From FEN-1219 sp964503125 (GTDB taxonomy: Bacteria > Pseudomonadota > Gammaproteobacteria > Steroidobacterales > Rariloculaceae), in contig CAZCZE010000032.1 of the NCBI GenBank assembly GCA_964503125.1, positions 62,001 through 126,000 on the forward strand: a stretch of DNA of 64,000 bases. Reading direction: 5' to 3'. The translations under genes were made by a program, and so were the position numbers. This document shows, one piece after another, positions 17,211 through 25,337 of this stretch. The notes beneath the pieces were generated by a model that was not told the origin of the DNA, made no database searches, and saw only the letters and a list, made by a program, of their open reading frames with translations. Within the stretch, counting starts at the first letter, position 1. Every line of letters starts with the position of its first letter.

Positions 17211-17714
17211 ATGATCGAAGCGATTGAGAACAGCGCGTACGCCGTATGGGTACGCGAATCCCCGTCCATCTTCGCCTACACGGCGATTCTGTCGCTGCAC
17301 GCCATCGGGCTCGCGATCATCGTCGGCATCAACACGCTCGTCGCCCTGCGCTTGCTCGGCTTCGTGCCGGGCATTCCGCTGCAACCGCTGCGCAAGCTGT
17401 TTCCCTGGATGTACTTGGGTTTCGCGATCAACCTCTTCTCCGGTACGTCGCTACTGGTCGCGAACCTGACCAACGACTTGGGCAACTGGCTGTTCCTCGC
17501 CAAGCTCGTGTTCATCTTGTTCGCGATGATCAACCTCGAGCTCACGCGCATGTATGTCTTCGATAAGCCGGCGGCCGCGGGGGCGGCGGCGGGCGCGCTG
17601 CCGAAGCATTCGGGCACGTTCGCGGTTGCCTCGATCGTTCTCTGGAGCTTCGCGATGGTCGCGGGCAGGTTCACGGCCTACCCGAATTTCGTCGAGGCGT
17701 GGCTTGGTTTCTGA
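17211..17714 (+). CDS. Small four-helix membrane protein, DUF6644-like, copy 1
   Basis: A 167 aa protein with four hydrophobic segments. TM1 contains SLHAIGLAIIVG and the C-terminus ends VAGRFTAYPNFVEAWL. It is clearly paralogous to the next gene: both have [ST]LHxxGxxxxxG, RLLG/RILG before GIP, and a terminal GRFxxY. I recall this layout from DUF6644-type proteins, but the family name is tentative and function unknown. The shared intramembrane histidine could be a ligand for a metal or heme (inference). It is 23 bases after the MFS gene and 13 before its paralogue. Confidence 0.65.
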   Translation: MIEAIENSAYAVWVRESPSIFAYTAILSLHAIGLAIIVGINTLVALRLLGFVPGIPLQPLRKLFPWMYLGFAINLFSGTSLLVANLTNDLGNWLFLAKLVFILFAMINLELTRMYVFDKPAAAGAAAGALPKHSGTFAVASIVLWSFAMVAGRFTAYPNFVEAWLGF

Positions 17715-17727
17715 GTGGTGATGGGCG

Positions 17728-18246
17728 ATGGAAGCGTTCTCTGATTTCTTGATCACCTTGCCTATCGGCGACTTCGTCGCCACGTACGATTGGGTGTGGC
17801 CGTTCTGCGAGACGTTGCACTTCGTAGGCATGTGCGTGCTGCTCGGCACGGTCGGCGTCGTCGACCTGCGCATCCTCGGCGTCGGCAAGGGCATCCCGAT
17901 TCACCTGCTCGAGAAGTTCGTCCCTCTCGGCGTCATCGCTTTCGTCGTCAACGCCGTGACCGGGTTCATCTTCATCGCGGGCAACCCCGTCGGCGGACCG
18001 ATGGAGTACCTCGCCAACCTATCGCTCCAGATCAAGATGAGCATCGTGCTGATCGCGGGCATCAACCTGTTGGTCTTCTATGTGGCCGGCATCGAGAAGA
18101 AGGTCGCCGGCGTGCCTGCCGACGGCAACGCGCCCGCCAGCGCGAAGGCCGTGGCCGCCGTATCCATATTCGCGTGGATCATGGTCATCGTGATGGGCCG
18201 CTTCATCATGTACAACGACACGCTGTTGTACGCGCTCGGCCTCTAA
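17728..18246 (+). CDS. Small four-helix membrane protein, DUF6644-like, copy 2
   Basis: A 172 aa integral membrane protein, paralogue of the gene just upstream. TM1 carries ETLHFVGMCVLLG, then VDLRILGVGKGIPIHLLEKF, and the end reads VMGRFIMYNDTLLYALGL. No catalytic motif is visible. The pair could form a heterodimer, given their tandem arrangement and equal length. The GIY-YIG reading frame begins within its last codons in another frame. Confidence 0.65.
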   Translation: MEAFSDFLITLPIGDFVATYDWVWPFCETLHFVGMCVLLGTVGVVDLRILGVGKGIPIHLLEKFVPLGVIAFVVNAVTGFIFIAGNPVGGPMEYLANLSLQIKMSIVLIAGINLLVFYVAGIEKKVAGVPADGNAPASAKAVAAVSIFAWIMVIVMGRFIMYNDTLLYALGL

Positions 18247-18271
18247 AGGACGTCCCTGCGCGGAGCGCCGC

Positions 18272-18535
18272 GTTAGCTGGCACGTTTACATCGTCCGCTG
18301 CGCCGACCGCACGTTCTATACGGGCGTCGCCAAGGACCTGTCGGCCCGCATCGCCGCGCACAACGACGGCCGTGGCGCGAAGTACACGCGGCAACGGCTA
18401 CCCGTGAAGCTCGTCTACTCGGAATCGGCCGCGGACCGCGGCGCGGCGCAGCGCCGCGAGCGTGAGATCAAGCGCCTGCCGCGTGCGGCGAAGCGCGCCC
18501 TCTGTAGAACACTCAGCACTAATTCACGAACGTGA
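18272..18535 (+). CDS. GIY-YIG nuclease-like ORF (YhbQ type) lacking a normal start codon
   Basis: The frame encodes VSWHVYIVRCADRTFYTGVA, KDLSARIAAHNDGRGAKYTR, and AQRREREIKRLPRAAKR. This is a full GIY-YIG domain of the small UPF0213/YhbQ class (VYI...YTG, conserved Arg and Glu). It ends at TGA 18533-18535, overlapping the stop of the convergent DUF6152 gene by 17 bases. No ATG, GTG or TTG occurs between the preceding in-frame stop at 18191-18193 and the domain start. It is therefore translated from a non-standard codon, read by coupling or frameshift from the upstream gene, or recently dead. The first codon given here (GTT) is only the start of homology. Confidence 0.6.
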   Translation, partial: VSWHVYIVRCADRTFYTGVAKDLSARIAAHNDGRGAKYTRQRLPVKLVYSESAADRGAAQRREREIKRLPRAAKRALCRTLSTNSRT

Positions 18536-18896
18536 AGCGCCGGCCGTCGGGCAGGATGATCGCCTTCAGAAAATAGGCGTTCGGGTTGCCGCGGAGCGGA
18601 GCTCCGATCGCTTTGATCGGCTTGCCGACCGCGATATCGGCGGGATTCAAGCCCATGCGCACGATCATGTTGGCCGGGGCGCCCTCGATGAAGTTGATCG
18701 TCCCCTCTGTGCCGTCGTCCTTCGTGACCTTGAGCGTCATCGCCATGTGCGGGTTGCGCATTTTCAGGGTCTCGACGACGCCGTCGAACGCGATGTTCTC
18801 GTCCATGTCGTAGACGGCGAACGAGTGATGCGCCGTCGCGGGCAGTGCTGCTGCCGCGAAGGCCGCGGCCAACAGGCCGATCGATCGGTTCTTCAT
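18519..18896 (-). CDS. DUF6152-type exported protein, copy 2
   Basis: A 125 aa protein with signal peptide ending LPATA; the mature N-terminus would be HHSFAVYDMDENI. It has LKMRNPHMAMTLKV (His50), IVRMGLNPADIAVGKPIKAI and LPDGRRFTFVN. It is the most divergent of the four copies: the NPH motif is kept but the usual RGWNR is MGLNP. Its ATG overlaps the TGA of the upstream partner-family gene (ATGA), which indicates translational coupling and roughly equal expression of the two proteins. Confidence 0.82.
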   Translation of the reverse strand: MKNRSIGLLAAAFAAAALPATAHHSFAVYDMDENIAFDGVVETLKMRNPHMAMTLKVTKDDGTEGTINFIEGAPANMIVRMGLNPADIAVGKPIKAIGAPLRGNPNAYFLKAIILPDGRRFTFVN

Positions 18897-19642
18897 GGCA
18901 ACGCGTCCATGTCGGGCAGCGCCAGGCCGCGCTCGCTCAGGTACTCGTCCCACAGCGCGTCCGTGCACGTGTACTCGAGGAGCTGCAAGTCCGGGCGATG
19001 CCGCAGGGTTCCCGTGATCTTGATCGGCGTCGTGTAGACCTTCGGGTCGGTGAGCACCACTTCGTTGACGATGAACTTCGTCTGCTGGCCGTCGACGTCG
19101 CGCTCCTCGAGCCGCATGCGCTCGACGACGTGCGCGTCGGAGGACGTCGCCATGCGCGTCATGTACGGGTATGGCTTCAGGTTCGTCGTCTCGATGACGA
19201 GCGTGTCGCCTTCCCAATGCGCCACCGAGTGCCCCATGGCCGACGGCAGCACGGGCTCGGGCGGCCCAAAGTCGGCCATGTAGATCTTCCGGTACATGCC
19301 GTAGCCTTCCCAGTAGATCGTGAGGTCGTGCGGCCGCTGCTGGATCTCGACCGTGAACGGCGCGCCCCACACGGCACGCGGCATGCCGGGCCATTGGCAG
19401 TAGCGGCCGGGGTCGTCGTCGAGCGTGAAGGCCTTCTCGTACTCCGCGAGCGCCGCTTGCGCGGCCGGCGTGTACTCGGCGCGTTGCGGGTCCTGCTGGC
19501 GCCCGGCAGGGAACCACAGTCCGCTGAAATCCGGATGCTCGGCCGCGGCGGCAACGGGTGCGGAGTCGGGCAGGGCCGCGTTACACCCGCAGAGTGCGAC
19601 GAGAGCGGCCGCCAGCGCGGCAGTCGATGCGGACGTGTGCAT
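18893..19642 (-). CDS. Partner-family protein, copy 3, probable lipoprotein
   Basis: A 249 aa protein. The leader MHTSASTAALAAALVALCGC offers lipobox-like sequences at Cys18 and Cys20, so this copy is probably lipid-anchored, unlike most other copies. The family motifs are HPDFSGLWFPAG, a cysteine in RYCQWPGMPRAVWG, WEGYGMYRKIYMAD, the core GHSVAHWEGDTLVIETTNLK, VVERMRLEERDVDG, TDPKVYTTPI and LEYTCTDALWDEYL. The ATG at 19642 has CAGGGGG 5-11 bases upstream; the long in-frame extension above it has no leader. It overlaps the DUF6152 gene by four bases. Confidence 0.78.
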   Translation of the reverse strand: MHTSASTAALAAALVALCGCNAALPDSAPVAAAAEHPDFSGLWFPAGRQQDPQRAEYTPAAQAALAEYEKAFTLDDDPGRYCQWPGMPRAVWGAPFTVEIQQRPHDLTIYWEGYGMYRKIYMADFGPPEPVLPSAMGHSVAHWEGDTLVIETTNLKPYPYMTRMATSSDAHVVERMRLEERDVDGQQTKFIVNEVVLTDPKVYTTPIKITGTLRHRPDLQLLEYTCTDALWDEYLSERGLALPDMDALP

Positions 19643-19742
19643 GCAAACCCCCTGGAGCGATTGCTGCGCATCATAACCGCCCGTGGTGGGGCGGCAGAAG
19701 GGCGGAAGGGCGGTCGCGCGGCCGCGGCCACTCAATTTTGGC

Positions 19743-19838
19743 GGCCATGGATGGCCGACATGCCGCAAATGCAGGAGCAATTTGCGGCTGCCCGCCAGGG
19801 ATGGCGGGCATGCAGCAAATGCAGGAGCAATTTGCTGC
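19743..19838. repeat. Interspersed two-hairpin repeat, tandem copy (type B)
   Basis: Two units, each of two hairpins. Unit 1 has GGCCATGGATGGCC (19743-19756), then CCGCAAAT, loop GCAGGAGCA (19771-19779), ATTTGCGG. Unit 2 has GCCCGCC-AGGGAT-GGCGGGC (19790-19809), then GCAGCAAAT, loop GCAGGAGCA (19821-19829), ATTTGCTGC. All four stems are perfect. The loop matches that of the type A element at 12461 while the stem sequences differ by paired changes. It lies between two minus-strand genes. Confidence 0.78.
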
Positions 19839-19851
19839 GGAAGCGGGCGTG

Positions 19852-20403
19852 TCAGGGTGCGGGGAGCTCGAAGTCGATCTCGTGTCGGGCGAGCACGTCG
19901 GCCGTGAACACAGCCCACTGGTCGCGCGGGATCCATACGGCGCGCAATGCCTCGAGCGCCTCCGCGGGCGGCACGGCTTCGTGCACGACGCGATACAGGA
20001 ACGTGAACGCCGAAGCGCGCATGTTGAGCTGACAGTGCACCAGCACCTTGCGGTCGCGCGCGCCGTTCATGACGGCGCTGAACAACGCGAAGTCCTCGTA
20101 CGTCGGCTGCTGCCAGCTCACGGGGATGTTGACGTAGGTGGGGCCGTCCTCGGCGACGAGCTTGCCTTCGTCCGGCACCGCGCCCGGATTGGTGGGCGGC
20201 GCGAGATTGACGACGAGCGTAAAGCCCTGCTCGCCGAGCGTCGCGAGCGTTGCCGCGTCGGGCTGGCCGGCCGTGTGCAGGCGCTCGGTCGCGGCCACGT
20301 AGTTGACGCCGACGGCGCCAGGAGGAGTCGATTGAGCGCAGGCTGCGGTGGCGAGCGACGACAACAGCGCTACGAAAAGGCAGCGAGCGAGCAACGAGCG
20401 CAT
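19852..20403 (-). CDS. Exported protein tyrosine phosphatase-like (DUF442/BLH-type) protein
   Basis: A 183 aa protein with a signal peptide (CLFVALLSSLATAACAQS). It reads AATERLHTAGQPDAATLATL, GFTLVVNLAPP, and a P-loop-like VLVHCQLNMRAS with Cys and Arg in the C-x4-R spacing of the DUF442/beta-lactamase-hydrolase-like group, rather than classic C-x5-R. The segment SWQQPTYEDFALFSAVM matches the family helix before the P-loop. It may be a dual-specificity phosphatase or a catalytically degenerate binding protein. Export to the periplasm limits likely substrates. Followed downstream by repeat B. Confidence 0.75.
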   Translation of the reverse strand: MRSLLARCLFVALLSSLATAACAQSTPPGAVGVNYVAATERLHTAGQPDAATLATLGEQGFTLVVNLAPPTNPGAVPDEGKLVAEDGPTYVNIPVSWQQPTYEDFALFSAVMNGARDRKVLVHCQLNMRASAFTFLYRVVHEAVPPAEALEALRAVWIPRDQWAVFTADVLARHEIDFELPAP

Positions 20404-20473
20404 GGGTGAGCTCCGTGCGTGGCGACCTGCCTATGCTAGTGGCGGCCGAACGCCGCCGCCAGCGCGGGCTCGT

Positions 20474-20914
20474 TCAGGGGCCGACCGGCGGCCCGCGCGA
20501 CAGCGCGACGATGTCGGCGTAGGTCATTCCGTCGATGCGATGCCTGATCATCTCGGGCACGATCGGGTTGTCACGCAGGTTCTTGGGCAGGTCCGTGAGG
20601 CTGCCATACCCTGCGAACGCAAGGCTCGCGGCTGCGCCGTTCAAGCTCGTCTGTTGCGCAGGGGACAGGCTCGCGCGCAGCCGCTGCCAGCTCGAGCGAA
20701 ACGACTCGAGCGACGCGTTGTCGATCCTCACCACGGTCGATGGCCGCGGCCGCGCGATCTCACGTTGCGGCGTCTGCGCCGGGCGCGCTTGGGGCTGGGA
20801 TCGCGCCGCGGGCGGCGGCTCGGCCGTGGGCAAAGGTGTGGGCTTAGGTCCCCGCAGCGATGCGCAGCCGCCGAGCAGAACCGCAACCCCCGTCAAGATC
20901 AACCGTCTTCGCAT
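20474..20914 (-). CDS. Hypothetical lipoprotein
   Basis: A 146 aa protein starting MRRRLILTGVAVLLGGCASL, with the lipobox LGGC (Cys17). A proline- and glutamine-rich spacer of about 45 residues follows. The C-terminal domain reads LESFRSSWQRLRASLSPAQQ, AAASLAFAGYGS, and a final DGMTYADIVALSRG. The layout (SLS..Q......L.. then DGMT..DI..L) resembles the DUF6694-type lipoproteins, but I am not sure. I chose ATG 20914 because it begins the leader; the upstream in-frame codons add an unrelated basic stretch. No operon partner is evident. Confidence 0.65.
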   Translation of the reverse strand: MRRRLILTGVAVLLGGCASLRGPKPTPLPTAEPPPAARSQPQARPAQTPQREIARPRPSTVVRIDNASLESFRSSWQRLRASLSPAQQTSLNGAAASLAFAGYGSLTDLPKNLRDNPIVPEMIRHRIDGMTYADIVALSRGPPVGP

Positions 20915-21046
20915 GGCTCCGTTCCGTTGCCGCGAACGCCAACCTGGCCGAGCACGGCATGCTGGCATAGGACGAGGCCGTCAGACCGTGACGCCGCTTC
21001 CTAAAAATGCGCTGCGGGATTGTGTGAAATCGCGAGGCCTGCGGCC

Positions 21047-21808
21047 CTACTTCTTGAGGCGCCAGCCCGTCGTGAGCATCCACCAGGTCGTGGCGAGACA
21101 GATGAGCATGAACGCGAACGTCATGCCTAAGCTGATGCCGACCTCGACGTCGGCGATCTCGTAGAAGCTCCAACGGAAGCCGCTTACGAGGTAGACGACG
21201 GGATTGAACAGCGTCACCGTCTGCCAGGTCGGCGGCAGCATGCTGATCGAGTAGAAGCTGCCGCCCAGGAACGTCAGAGGCGTGATGACGAGCAGCGGGA
21301 TCACTTGCAGCTTCTCCCAGCTATCGGCCCAGAGGCCGATGATGAAGCCGAACAGGCTGAACGTCGCCGCCGTGAGCAGGAGGAAGCCGAGCATCCAAAA
21401 TGGATGCGTGATCTCGATCGGCACGAACATGGCCGCGGTCGCGAGAATCACGAAGCCGAGCAGCACCGACTTGGTCGTTGCCGCGCCCACGTAGCCCAAG
21501 ATGACCTCGGCCGCCGAGACCGGCGCCGACAGCAGCTCATAGATCGTGCCCGTGAAGCGCGGGAAATAGATGCCGAACGAGGCGTTGCCGATGCTCTCCG
21601 TGAGCAACGACAGCATGATCAAGCCAGGCACGATGAACGCGCCGTAGCTCGTGCCGTCGATTTCCTGGATGCGCGAGCCGATCGCCGAGCCGAACACGAC
21701 GAAGTAGAGCGACGTCGAGAGCACGGGCGCCACGATGCTCTGCACGATCGTGCGGAACATGCGAGCCATCTCGAAATGGTAAATGGCTCGGACGGCGTGC
21801 CAGTTCAT
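21047..21808 (-). CDS. yadH: ABC-2 type exporter permease (YadH-like)
   Basis: A 253 aa inner-membrane protein with six helices of the ABC-2 type. Segments such as LYFVVFGSAIGSRI, YGAFIVPGLIMLSLL, YELLSAPVSAAEVILGYVG, LTFLGGSFYSISMLPP and LFNPVVYLVSGFRW correspond closely to E. coli YadH. It would form the channel of an exporter with the ATPase encoded upstream. Its ATG overlaps the ATPase TGA (ATGA), so subunit synthesis is coupled. The exported substrate of YadGH systems is not established. Confidence 0.88.
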   Translation of the reverse strand: MNWHAVRAIYHFEMARMFRTIVQSIVAPVLSTSLYFVVFGSAIGSRIQEIDGTSYGAFIVPGLIMLSLLTESIGNASFGIYFPRFTGTIYELLSAPVSAAEVILGYVGAATTKSVLLGFVILATAAMFVPIEITHPFWMLGFLLLTAATFSLFGFIIGLWADSWEKLQVIPLLVITPLTFLGGSFYSISMLPPTWQTVTLFNPVVYLVSGFRWSFYEIADVEVGISLGMTFAFMLICLATTWWMLTTGWRLKK

Positions 21809-22731
21809 GCGGACCTCTTGACGAGGCTCACGAAGATCTCCTCGAGCGAGCTCTGCGTCGTGCTCAAGTCCTTGAAACCGATGTTGGCCTCGGCGAGCGC
21901 CGCGAGCAGCGCGGTGATGCCCGTGCGTTCGCCGCGCGTATCGTAGGTGTAGACGAGCTCGAGCCCGCCGGCGTGGAGCTCGAGCTGCAGGTGTGCAAGC
22001 GACACGGGGATCGCGTCGAGCGGGGAGTGCAGGTGCAGCGTCATCTGTTTCTTGCCGAGCTTGCGCATGAGCTCGATCTTCTGCTCGACGAGGATGATCT
22101 CGCCGCGATTGATGACGCCGATGCGGTCCGCCATCTCCTCGGCTTCCTCGATGTAGTGCGTCGTGAGGATGATCGTGACGCCCGAATCGCGGAGCTGGCG
22201 CACGACGTTCCACATGTCCTGGCGCAGCTCGACGTCGACGCCGGCCGTCGGCTCGTCGAGGAACAGCACTTGCGGCTCGTGCGCGAGCGCCTTCGCGATC
22301 ATGACGCGGCGCTTCATGCCGCCCGAGAGAGTCATGATCTTGCTGTCTTTGCGATCCCAGAGCGATAGCGACTTGAGCACCTGCTCGCAATAGTCGGCGT
22401 TCCTCGGCTTGCCGAACAGCCCGCGGCTGAACATGGTCGTGTCCCAGACGGTCTCGAAGGCGTCGGTCGACAGCTCCTGCGGCACGAGGCCGATGAGGTC
22501 GCGCGCGGCGCGGGCGTTACGGCGGATGTCGTGGCCACCCACCGCGATCGTGCCGCCGCTCGGTTTGACGATGCCGCAGACGACGTTGATGAGCGTCGTC
22601 TTACCCGCGCCGTTCGGACCGAGCAGGCCGAAGATCTCGCCGCGCTCGATGTCGAGGTTGGTGCGCTTCAACGCCTCGAAGCCCGACGCGTAGGTCTTCG
22701 TCAGGTCTCTGATCGAAATGATCGACTGCAT
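21805..22731 (-). CDS. yadG: ABC exporter ATP-binding protein (YadG-like)
   Basis: A 308 aa cytoplasmic ATPase. Walker A is GPNGAGKT (38-45), the Q-loop lies in IGLVPQELST, the signature is LSGGMKRR (136-143), Walker B is VLFLDEPTAGVD (Asp160-Glu161), and the switch histidine is in ILTTHYIEEAEEMADRIGV. A C-terminal 80-residue domain ends SLEEIFVSLVKRSA, as in YadG. The phrase VPQELSTDAFETVWDTT matches the YadG subfamily well. It forms a two-gene coupled operon with the permease. Confidence 0.9.
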   Translation of the reverse strand: MQSIISIRDLTKTYASGFEALKRTNLDIERGEIFGLLGPNGAGKTTLINVVCGIVKPSGGTIAVGGHDIRRNARAARDLIGLVPQELSTDAFETVWDTTMFSRGLFGKPRNADYCEQVLKSLSLWDRKDSKIMTLSGGMKRRVMIAKALAHEPQVLFLDEPTAGVDVELRQDMWNVVRQLRDSGVTIILTTHYIEEAEEMADRIGVINRGEIILVEQKIELMRKLGKKQMTLHLHSPLDAIPVSLAHLQLELHAGGLELVYTYDTRGERTGITALLAALAEANIGFKDLSTTQSSLEEIFVSLVKRSA

Positions 22732-22825
22732 GGTGCTCGCCCAAGGGAGCGCCCATCATATGGATCGCCCACGCCGTGACAAGCGCCTTGCCGATGCCCG
22801 CGGAAAGAGGGCACGCTAGCGAACC

Positions 22826-23530
22826 ATGCAGGAAACGATGCCGACAGTATTGGTCCCGGGGTTGCTGTGTTCCCCGCGGCTCTACGCCGAGCAGATTCCC
22901 GCGCTCTGGCGCCTCGGGCCCGTCGTCGTCGCCGATCATACGCGCGACGACAGCATGACCGACATCGCGCGGCGCCTCCTCGCGCAAGCGCCGCCGCGGT
23001 TCGCCCTCGTCGGCCTGTCGATGGGCGGCTACGTGGCGTTCGAGGTGCTGCGCCAGGCGCCCGACCGCGTCGCGAAGGTCGCGCTGCTCGATACGAGCGC
23101 GCGCCCCGACCTGCCGGAGCAGGGCGAGCTCAGGCGGCGCCAGATCGAGCTCGCGCGCGGCGGCCGCTTCGGCCAGATCGCGGGGATGCTCTTTCCGCGG
23201 CTCGTCGCCGCGTCTCGTCACGGCGACAAAACGCTCGAAGCGGTCGTGCAAACGATGGCCGAGGAGACCGGCGCCGACGCGTTCGTGAGGCAGCAGACGG
23301 CGATCATGGAGCGCGTCGACTCGCGCCCGGGGCTCGCCGCCATTCGCTGCCCGGCGCTCGTCGTCGTGGGCGCCGAGGACGCGCTCACGCCGCCCGATCG
23401 CGCGGCCGAGATCGCCGCCGGGATCCCGCGCGCGCGCCACGTCGTCGTGCCGAATAGCGGACACCTGTCGACGCTCGAGCAGCCGCAGGCCGTCACTCGC
23501 GCTCTGACCGAATTCCTGAGCGATGGATAA
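22826..23530 (+). CDS. Alpha/beta hydrolase
   Basis: A 234 aa cytoplasmic protein. The oxyanion segment is VLVPGLLCSPRLY, the nucleophile elbow is GLSMGGYVA (Ser in G-x-S-x-G), the acid is Asp in GAEDALTPPDRA, and the catalytic His is in PNSGHLSTLEQP. It resembles small carboxylesterases of the BioH/EstV type; the substrate is unknown. The following gene starts inside its last codons (8-base overlap), so the two are coupled. Confidence 0.85.
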   Translation: MQETMPTVLVPGLLCSPRLYAEQIPALWRLGPVVVADHTRDDSMTDIARRLLAQAPPRFALVGLSMGGYVAFEVLRQAPDRVAKVALLDTSARPDLPEQGELRRRQIELARGGRFGQIAGMLFPRLVAASRHGDKTLEAVVQTMAEETGADAFVRQQTAIMERVDSRPGLAAIRCPALVVVGAEDALTPPDRAAEIAAGIPRARHVVVPNSGHLSTLEQPQAVTRALTEFLSDG

Positions 23531-24020
23531 CCCGTACAAGGCGCCGACGACGCCCGTGAAGGACGTGCCGCCGCCGCCGCGGTCCCCGCTTCTCGCCGTG
23601 CTCGCGGGAGTCGCCGTCGACATCGGCGGAACGATGGTGGCGGGGCTCGTGATCGGTATCGTCTACGCGGTGATGCTCGCGAGCCAGGGCATGAACCCGG
23701 AGCAGATCGGCGAGGTGCTCGTGGAGGCCGATCCCCGGTCCGGGTACTTCGCCGTCAGTGTCGTCGTTGGGCTCGGGTTCTCCGTGCTCGGGGGCTACGT
23801 CTGCGGGCGCCTCGCGCGCCGTCGGGAACGCTTTTTCGCCGCGATCGCAGGGCTGCTCAGCGTCGCCATCGGGCTCAGCATGGGAGGCAGCGCTTTCGAC
23901 TTTGGGGGCGACGCCGGCATGTCGCTGCTCTCGTTCGCGAGCGTCGTGCTTGGCGGGGAGCTCGGGCGCCGCCGCAATCTAGCGGACGCGCGCGCAGCAG
24001 GCGTCGCTAACGCGGCGTGA
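23523..24020 (+). CDS. Hypothetical membrane protein with PYKAP N-terminus
   Basis: A 165 aa protein. It begins DNPYKAPTTPV, a proline-rich cytoplasmic head seen in many small proteobacterial membrane proteins ('NPY.AP..'), and has four hydrophobic segments, the third (VSVVVGLGFSVLGGYVCGRL) followed by RLARRRERFFA. No catalytic motif is visible and I cannot name its family. It overlaps the upstream hydrolase by 8 bases and the convergent PQQ dehydrogenase by 14 bases. Confidence 0.65.
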   Translation: MDNPYKAPTTPVKDVPPPPRSPLLAVLAGVAVDIGGTMVAGLVIGIVYAVMLASQGMNPEQIGEVLVEADPRSGYFAVSVVVGLGFSVLGGYVCGRLARRRERFFAAIAGLLSVAIGLSMGGSAFDFGGDAGMSLLSFASVVLGGELGRRRNLADARAAGVANAA

Positions 24021-25275
24021 GGCGAAGCAGCGAGTCGCCGCCGAACACGTACAGCGCGCCGTCGGGGCCTTGGCGCACCTCGCGCACGCGGAGCTCGAGC
24101 TCCTCGAGCAGCTGCTCCTCGGCGACGACGCGCTCGCCGTCGAGCACGAGGCGCACGAGGTGCCGGCCCGCCATGGCGCCGACGAACAGATTGCCGCGCC
24201 ATTCGGGGAACAAGTCGCCCGTGTAGAACGCCATGCCCGAAGGCGCGATCGACGGCACCCAGAAATAGATCGGCTGCTCGACGCCTTGCATCGCCGTCGC
24301 ACCCGTGCCAATAGCCACGTTCTTGCGCCCGTCGGCTTGGCGCGCGTCGTACTGGACGCCGTACGACACCTCGGGCCAGCCGTAGTCGCGCCCGGCGCGC
24401 ACGATGTTGATCTCGTCGCCCCCTTGCGGGCCGTGATCGACGAGCCAGAGCTCGCCCGTCGTTGGGTGCAGCGCGGCGCCTTCGGGATCCTTGAAGCCGT
24501 GCGCGAAGGTCTCGCGCGACACCGTCGCGCGGCCGAGCCACGGGTTGTCGGCCGGGATCGTGCCGTCTGAGTTGATGCGAATCACACGGCCCGTGAAGTT
24601 GCGGCGCACGTCGGGCTCGTGCGGCGTGGTGTGCTCCGTGCCGTCGAGGTCGGAGTCGTAGAAGCGGAACGCGTCCGCGCCGGTCACGTACATCGACCCG
24701 TCGCGCGCGAACACGATGCGCCGCTCGACCTTACCCTCGACGAGCGTCTCGACGCCGAGCAGCTGCCGGTTGTCGAGGCTGAGCTGGCCGCGCGCGACGC
24801 GCTCGGCGCCGAGATCGAGCAGGCGGCGCTCGGCAAGCGTCTTGTTCCAGACCTCGTTGTAGTAATGCTCGATGGGCCATTCACGCGCCGCCTCGCCTTT
24901 GGGCGGCGCGAAATACGTGAAGTACACGTAGCGGTTGCTGGCGAAATTCGGGTCGAGCACGACGTCGTGGAAGCTCTGTGCCGCGACGACCTTGACGGGC
25001 GGTACGCCGGAAATCGGCTCCGAGACGGCGCCCATCGGCGACACGGTGCGCAGCGTCCCGCGCCGCTCCGACACGAGGAAGTTGCCGTCGGGCAGGAACG
25101 CGAGCGCCCAAGGCCCCGTGAGCTCGTCGGTGATGACCTCGACGCGATAGCGCGACTCGCGCGCCGGCGGCGGAGCCTCGGTCTGGCCGGCGAAGGCCGG
25201 CGCCGGCTCGTGCGTCTGTGCGCCGGCAAGCGGAGATAAGAAGAGCAAGGTGGCCGCGAAGCCGCGCGCGAGCAT
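24007..25275 (-). CDS. Exported PQQ-dependent sugar dehydrogenase (YliI/Gdh-B type)
   Basis: A 422 aa protein with a signal peptide (ARGFAATLLFLSPLAGAQT). Beta-propeller motifs are LTGPWALAFLPDGNFLVSER, FHDVVLDPNF, FAHGFKDPEGAALHPTTGEL, LVDHGPQGGDEINIVRAGRD and YGWPEVSYG; the HGPxGGDE segment is the PQQ/Ca2+ site region of soluble aldose dehydrogenases. An insert of about 80 residues after YFTYFAPPKGEA makes it longer and distinguishes it from the 45.7-kb paralogue. It oxidises sugars or other alcohols in the periplasm. It is divergent from the exonuclease gene with 62 bases between. Confidence 0.85.
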   Translation of the reverse strand: MLARGFAATLLFLSPLAGAQTHEPAPAFAGQTEAPPPARESRYRVEVITDELTGPWALAFLPDGNFLVSERRGTLRTVSPMGAVSEPISGVPPVKVVAAQSFHDVVLDPNFASNRYVYFTYFAPPKGEAAREWPIEHYYNEVWNKTLAERRLLDLGAERVARGQLSLDNRQLLGVETLVEGKVERRIVFARDGSMYVTGADAFRFYDSDLDGTEHTTPHEPDVRRNFTGRVIRINSDGTIPADNPWLGRATVSRETFAHGFKDPEGAALHPTTGELWLVDHGPQGGDEINIVRAGRDYGWPEVSYGVQYDARQADGRKNVAIGTGATAMQGVEQPIYFWVPSIAPSGMAFYTGDLFPEWRGNLFVGAMAGRHLVRLVLDGERVVAEEQLLEELELRVREVRQGPDGALYVFGGDSLLRLTPR

Positions 25276-25337
25276 GGCCGTCTCCCGTTGTGGTTTCGCC
25301 TTAGACTAGCACTGGCCCTTGGCATCGCGACACAGAA

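Noticed and set aside
19852..20403. Classic dual-specificity phosphatase with C-x5-R
   Set aside because: The loop is HCQLNMR, with four residues between Cys and Arg. It fits the DUF442/BLH-type group better, so catalytic activity is left open.
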